Source: Theodoxus fluviatilis
Taxonomy: Eukaryota > Mollusca > Gastropoda > Cycloneritida > Neritidae
Assembly: GCA_034096865.1 (NCBI GenBank)
Contig: JAWQFJ010012111.1
Location: 2,501-15,000, forward strand
Length of the DNA: 12,500 bases
Direction: 5' to 3'
The position numbers and the translations under genes are program-made. The notes under the pieces were generated by a model, which was not told the DNA's origin, searched no databases, and saw only the letters and a program-made list of their open reading frames with translations. Each line of letters starts with the position of its first letter. The first letter of the stretch is position 1. Below, one piece after another: positions 9,329-12,500 of this stretch.

Positions 9329-9539
9329 GTCATTGTTATTTTTAAATCTAATTCAGTGGTCTGTATTCAATTGCGTTTCTGGCATTGCTTGGTGTTTGTC
9401 TGTGTCCCCCCAAGGAGTGGTGGTTTAGTTTAGTCTGTAAACTATTTGTTTATCGTGGTTACCTTTCCCTCAGACGACTACGTCGTTCTTTGGGGAGGAA
9501 CCGTCAACTAATCAAGTCAAGATAAGCAAAAACGCGACA

Positions 9540-9766
9540 GTGCGCGAGCCTGCCTAGATATTAGCTAATTTTATAATTTTTAAGAAAAATTATACCACTT
9601 TGTCGAACCATCCACACCTTGGGGAACACCAGCCACTGATGACGATTTGATATTTTTGTATTTTTCATGCTGCTGCCTTGTTTCTGTTGCTGTGAGTATA
9701 CTCTCTTTGTGGTTCACTGAGTGTGAAGTGGAGCAGGGTATTGTTGTTTCACATTTGGGTAGAACC
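9540..9766 (+). other. Leader between LTR and Gag-like gene, no clear primer-binding site
   Basis: An A/T-rich then mixed leader. I find no convincing tRNA 3'-end complement (TGG-start) directly after 9539. A TGGGGAACACC at 9620 is the only TGG near, and it does not match a tRNA end I recognise. The frame upstream of the Gag ATG is open back to about 9647 and would encode a hydrophobic stretch, but it lacks an ATG. Confidence 0.4.
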
Positions 9767-10339
9767 ATGGTGACTAGAGGAGAGTCTACTGAGGACAGGA
9801 GTACTAGACTGGTCTTGCTAGCCGCCGAGTTGGGTGTAATGCCTTCCGCTATTCCGGACTTCGTATCCAGACGTATGCTTCTAGAGGATATAGAAATGGT
9901 GCGTTTTGAGTACGAGTGGGTAGTGACCCAGAAGGAGCGGGAGAGAAAGAAAGAGAGAGAGCAACAGAAAAGGGCTGAGAGGCAGAAAGAACGTGAGGAA
10001 GAGAGAGAGAGAAGGCAGAGGGAGTATGAGGAAGAGAGTGAAAGGAGGAAGAAGGAGCATGAGGACAGGCAGGAGAGAGAGAGAAGCCTGTATGAGGAGA
10101 GACTGCGAGGAGTGAGAGAAGTGTGTGAACTTCATCAGCGGCTCCTGATCAGAGAATTTGAGGAGAGAGCCCGGCGTGAGAGGGAATGTCATGGTGTGAC
10201 CGGAAAGGGGCGCAAGAGGAAGGGGTCCAAGGGGAAGAAGTGTTATATTTGTGGTTCTGGAGAACACTTTGCTAGGGCGTGTCCAGACAGAGTTTGGGGG
10301 AGGGAGGAGATGCCCTCTGATGGGGGTGATTGCTATTAG
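9767..10339 (+). CDS. Gag-like protein with coiled coil and CCHC zinc knuckle, lacking a capsid domain
   Basis: 190 residues. The start at 9767 is the first in-frame ATG and has a strong context (AGAACCATGG). Order: an N-terminal segment of about 1-53 with LVLLAAELGV and a short helix-like block, similar in style to the N termini of some animal Gypsy Gags; a highly charged Glu/Arg/Lys heptad-like coiled coil at about 54-145; a basic linker at about 146-158 (GKGRKRKGSKGKK), likely nucleic-acid binding; and a C-x2-C-x4-H-x4-C knuckle with C159, C162, H167, C172. A typical Gypsy Gag has a capsid region of roughly 150-200 residues between coil and knuckle; none is here. The knuckle and basic linker should bind RNA and the coil should self-associate. 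The stop TAG at 10337-10339 ends the frame with no frameshifted pol after it. It probably arose by internal deletion, or it is an independently evolved mini-Gag. Confidence 0.78.
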   Translation: MVTRGESTEDRSTRLVLLAAELGVMPSAIPDFVSRRMLLEDIEMVRFEYEWVVTQKERERKKEREQQKRAERQKEREEERERRQREYEEESERRKKEHEDRQERERSLYEERLRGVREVCELHQRLLIREFEERARRERECHGVTGKGRKRKGSKGKKCYICGSGEHFARACPDRVWGREEMPSDGGDCY

Positions 10340-10604
10340 TATAGCTCACTCTTACCTGTGCTAGTGAACAGGAGTTGCCTAGGCATAATTCACTAGTAGA
10401 GGTGTTTCGCCCTAGTTGGGTTGTGTTAGTAATAGTGTTTTGCTCCAGGGAGCTGGGGTGATGGTATTGTTGGATAGAGCCGGTCAGGGTTTTCTCCGTT
10501 GTAGAGTGGGGTGGTAGCACCTAATGGTTGGGTTAGTGAGGTGTAGCCATCCTTGATCGTTTGTACTCCGACAGGGAGAGGGTTTTGGATCAGGGGGGCT
10601 GCAT
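10340..10604 (+). other. Internal region between the Gag-like gene and the hairpin array, no gene seen
   Basis: G/T-rich on the + strand with no open frame of note in the element's sense. An 82-codon minus-strand frame covers part of it, but it has no motif. No protease or polymerase signature is visible. Confidence 0.5.
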
Positions 10605-11035
10605 GTGGTGCCTATTAGAGGCGAGGACATGTGTGTCCTGACGTTGTCGCCGCAACTTTTGTAGCCTGTCAAAGGGCGAGGACACGGTTGTCCTGTCGTT
10701 GCCGCGCAACGTGTGGTGCCTATTAGAGGCGAGGACATGTGTGTCCTGACGTTGTCGCCGCAACTTTTGTAGCCTGTCAAAGGGCGAGGACACGGTTGTC
10801 CTGTCGTTGCCGCGCAACGTGTGGTGCCTATTAGAGGCGAGGACATGTGTGTCCTGACGTTGTCGCCGCAACTTTTGTAGCCTGTCAAAGGGCGAGGACA
10901 CGGTTGTCCTGTCGTTGCCGCGCAACGTGTGGTGCCTATTAGAGGCGAGGACATGTGTGTCCTGACGTTGTCGCCGCAACTTTTGTAGCCTGTCAAAGGC
11001 GAGGACACGGTTGTCCTGTCATTGCCGCGCAGCGT
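10605..11035 (+). repeat. 108-bp tandem repeat, four copies, each two 54-bp halves with hairpins
   Basis: Copies begin at 10605, 10713, 10821 and 10929. The first three are essentially identical and the fourth has a lost G and a few substitutions. Each unit is two related 54-bp halves. Half A has AGGACA-TGTG-TGTCCT (10624-10639 in copy 1) and half B has AGGACA-CGGT-TGTCCT (10679-10694 in copy 1), giving eight perfect 6-bp stems with 4-nt loops. Outer GGCG...CGCC pairing could extend the A stems. The + strand has in-frame stops. Minus-strand frames stay open only because 108 is divisible by three, so I do not call a protein. It lies between the Gag-like gene and the 3' LTR, where an RNA-level role (packaging, export, stability) is conceivable. 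Confidence 0.9.
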
Positions 11036-11092
11036 GAGGTGCCTTTCAGAGGCGAGGGGACGCGTTTGCCCTGGTGTTGATGTTGGCAGCGC
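11036..11092 (+). repeat. Degenerate fifth half-unit of the hairpin array
   Basis: It aligns to half A (GAGGTGCC...AGAGGCGAGG) but is diverged and slightly longer. The stem becomes AGGG (11055-11058) with CCCT (11069-11072): the fourth pair changes from A-T to G-C, so pairing is kept there although the sequence has moved, while the next pair is lost. Another weak trace (GCGAGGTGCTTATAAGG) follows at 11091. Confidence 0.6.
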
Positions 11093-11203
11093 GAGGTGCT
11101 TATAAGGAGCGACGGGTGGGGAGAAGAATTTAACGCTAGCCCTTCACGTGGCTGCCGCCACTGGAAGGCGCTCAGCCTCTTGCCTGCAAGATATGCAGTG
11201 TGG

Positions 11204-11255
11204 ACACCACGGGGGGTGATCTGGTTTGCTTGCCGAACGCTACACCCCGTGGTGT
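11204..11255. repeat. Perfect 11-bp inverted repeat in the internal region
   Basis: ACACCACGGGG (11204-11214) and CCCCGTGGTGT (11245-11255) are exact inverses with a 30-nt loop. The GC-rich stem would be stable in RNA and adds to the structured character of this non-coding interior. Confidence 0.6.
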
Positions 11256-11528
11256 GCCAAGAGTTCGGAGGTTGTTGTAGGAGATTCTTGTGAGGGTCGC
11301 TAGAATTGTCCGCTGGTGGTGCGGATAGTTCAATGTTGTAGCGGGGCCGAGAGGTGATAGACCTTTGTGAAATTTCCAATCTTGTTGCTCGGATAGGAAA
11401 GTAGAGTTTGCTAGGGGTATGGGCCATTCCTGGGCGAGGGTCGGTGTGGGGGACGTGCAGGGGGTGACTTCCTGGGCCCGGGTTTTCGTCCTCCTGTCCC
11501 TACGCCGATTAATTTTTTTTCCTCGTGT

Positions 11529-11534
11529 AATAAA
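11529..11534 (+). promoter_or_regulatory. Internal AATAAA hexamer
   Basis: A canonical poly(A) hexamer follows a T-run, about 130 bp before the 3' LTR. It might allow a shorter Gag transcript, or it may be chance in A/T-rich sequence. Confidence 0.25.
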
Positions 11535-11652
11535 ATAGATTACTTAACCCGGGAGTAACGTCGAGGGTTGTGGGAGGGTCCTTTCATATTACGGGTAGAC
11601 AGGTGTATTGGTGAGAAGTTTTTGCGAGGTGCGTACCTGGCGGTCCGTAGTT

Positions 11653-11663
11653 AAGCGGGGAGG
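11653..11663 (+). other. Candidate polypurine tract
   Basis: AAGCGGGGAGG, purine but for one C, sits two bases before the TGTCGC that opens the 3' LTR. This is where plus-strand DNA synthesis of an LTR element is normally primed, supporting the direction and the LTR boundary. Confidence 0.55.
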
Positions 11664-11665
11664 CT

Positions 11666-12500
11666 TGTCGCAGGTGCGACAGGAGTGATTAGAATGATAG
11701 TGAAGTTAAATGTCGTTATGAGGTGCAATTGAATTGTCCGCGTAGAAACCTAATCAGTGAATGCGTTCAAACGGTCGTTTGGCGCATCGCGGTAGAATTT
11801 GAGTGACAGGAGGGGGTGTGACGTCACTCGGAGTGTCGGGGTGCCACGTGCAGGGGTCTGGAAGAATGCGGCACGGGGTTTCCTTTAGTTCAACAGGGTT
11901 CTTTTGCCGCGAAAGTTTGCAAGACAGTGATTGGGTCGGGATTGAGAAGCGGGAAAATTCTCATTACGGGTTGGACAATGGTCACGTGGGATAGGCGACT
12001 TGGAGTGCGAAAGCGTCCTTTCCCATCAGTTCAACTCCGTCGCTGGATGGAATGGAAGTGGCGAGCGTAGGCTTACGCCACTAATGGTTAAGGCTGTATG
12101 GGCAGCTCTGAAGGGCAAAGTCGTTTCACCAGCAGAGTTTCTCTGTGTCAAACCGTGCTGGTTTGGGGCACATGAGAAAGGAAGGGGGACCTTCTAAATG
12201 GCTATAGCGAAGTTCTATGGACATACCACAGCCTGGCGGATTTTTCTGAGGTAAACGGACTGCTTCGCCATTTTTGTATTCTTTGCCACGTGTAGAGTGA
12301 TGGGCTATTGTCTAGATTGGGAAATAGGTCATTCACTCGCTTGATTGAATTTTGTCATGGAGTTAAAGTAAATCTATGGAAAAGATGTCTACTTTCACTG
12401 GGGAATGTTCAGTGATTCACTCCATGAGGATATGAGATATATTTAATTCAATTTCTCTTGCCTGGGAAGCGTGAGGAGGGATTTTTCAACTAAGGCGTCT
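11666..12500 (+). repeat. 3' LTR, first 835 bp
   Basis: Collinear with 6495-7327 from the palindromic tip onward. Differences include a missing A near 11747, a 5-bp insertion near 12258 and scattered, mostly transition, substitutions. The CRE-like site and all three CACGTG boxes are intact. Two small reading frames here (11803-11994 and 12000-12197) recur in the 5' LTR and carry no motif; they are not called as genes. The right end, and so the target duplication, lies outside the window. Confidence 0.82.

Larger units (their letters stand above)
6495..9539 (+). repeat. 5' LTR (left end firm, right end inferred)
   Basis: The left end is fixed by where homology to the second copy begins. The right end is inferred from a GCGACA at 9534-9539, the inverse of the opening TGTCGC, giving TG...CA ends with 6-bp terminal inverted repeats. 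An AATAAA at 9323-9328, about 210 bp before that end, fits a U3-R-U5 order. The Gag-like start lies about 230 bp further on. No long reading frame and no recognised gene are present in the 3 kb. Only 6495-7327 is confirmed by the second copy; 7328-9539 holds no other feature I can name apart from two short inverted repeats. The other possible end near 9616 cannot be excluded. Confidence 0.6.
6495..12500 (+). mobile_element. LTR retrotransposon, non-autonomous, gag-like only, 3'-truncated by the window
   Basis: Two direct repeats start with the same TGTCGCAGGTGCGACA at 6495 and 11666 and stay collinear for the 835 bp visible. By eye there are about 31 substitutions and 6 small indels, or about 96% identity. 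Different sequence precedes each: a GT microsatellite at the left, and at the right a purine-rich AAGCGGGGAGG (11653-11663) that fits a polypurine tract. Between the LTRs is a Gag-like zinc-knuckle gene, but no aspartic protease, reverse transcriptase, RNase H or integrase motif in any frame. LTRs of about 3 kb with a 2.1-kb interior fit a TR-GAG or LARD-like element mobilised by a partner. The coiled-coil plus CCHC layout suggests Ty3/Gypsy ancestry. The divergence says the insertion is not recent. It lies in the presumed intron after exon 5819-6100. Confidence 0.75.

Noticed and set aside
9617..9632. TGGGGAACACC as a primer-binding site with the LTR ending at about 9616
   Set aside because: It does not match a tRNA 3' end I can recognise, while the GCGACA tip at 9534-9539 mirrors the LTR start. 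Kept only as an alternative boundary.
9647..9766. Upstream extension of the Gag-like frame with a hydrophobic, signal-like segment
   Set aside because: It has no ATG, only a TTG; the ATG at 9767 has a strong context and starts a segment that resembles Gag N termini. The hydrophobic residues come from T-rich leader sequence.
10484..11008. Minus-strand frame with a 36-residue repeat (about 174 codons), and a second one offset from it
   Set aside because: The 108-bp unit is divisible by three, so any stop-free unit gives an endless frame. It is antisense to the element and shows no domain; hairpin structure explains the sequence better.
10605..11092. CRISPR-like appearance of evenly spaced repeats
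   Set aside because: Entire units repeat with no unique spacers, the context is a eukaryotic retrotransposon, and there are no cas genes.

Overview
The window looks like animal nuclear DNA. It has a gene split by introns with AG|GTGAGT-type donors, long dinucleotide and tetranucleotide microsatellites, 5'-truncated non-LTR retrotransposon ends, and a long-LTR element with a Gag-like zinc-knuckle gene. The mix of (CT)n/(AC)n/(TCTG)n arrays with LINE tails ending in TTCG repeats resembles lophotrochozoan (probably molluscan) genomes. That placement is an inference; no marker gene fixes the species.

Positions 1-2591 hold one very long forward reading frame that is open at the left edge. Its first part (to 1483) reads as a chain of about five divergent ubiquitin-like (UBL) folds, the third carrying an acidic insert. 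A single TAG at 1481-1483 interrupts the frame. The same frame then stays open for 369 more codons of charged, Ser/Lys-rich sequence up to a strong splice donor at 2591|2592. A second exon at 5819-6100 has a matching splice phase and remains open to another donor at 6101. I read this as one gene with an in-frame nonsense codon (pseudogene, null allele, sequence error or readthrough).

The intron at 2592-5818 is almost entirely repeats. Two 3' ends of a LINE family (2931-3268 and 4171-4994), in the same orientation, are each embedded in pyrimidine-strand CT repeats. Between and around them lie (AC)n, a graded series of tetranucleotide repeats, and about 400 bp of CT/CTGT tract. A small unidentified non-repetitive island lies at 3772-3919.

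After the second exon come a possible SINE-like fragment (about 6160-6392) and a GT/GTAT microsatellite. An LTR retrotransposon is inserted into that microsatellite at 6495. The 5' LTR is 6495 to about 9539 (about 3.0 kb; the right end is inferred). The internal region is only about 2.1 kb (9540-11665). A second LTR starts at 11666 and runs off the window; its first 835 bp are about 96% identical to the 5' LTR by eye. The internal region encodes one 190-residue protein: an N-terminal segment, a long charged coiled coil, a basic linker and a CCHC knuckle, with no capsid segment. There is no protease, reverse transcriptase or integrase. Downstream lies a striking array of four 108-bp repeats, each built of two 54-bp halves with its own perfect hairpin. 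The element therefore appears non-autonomous (TR-GAG/LARD-like), with an unusual capsid-less Gag and a candidate structured-RNA array. This is the most interesting object in the window.
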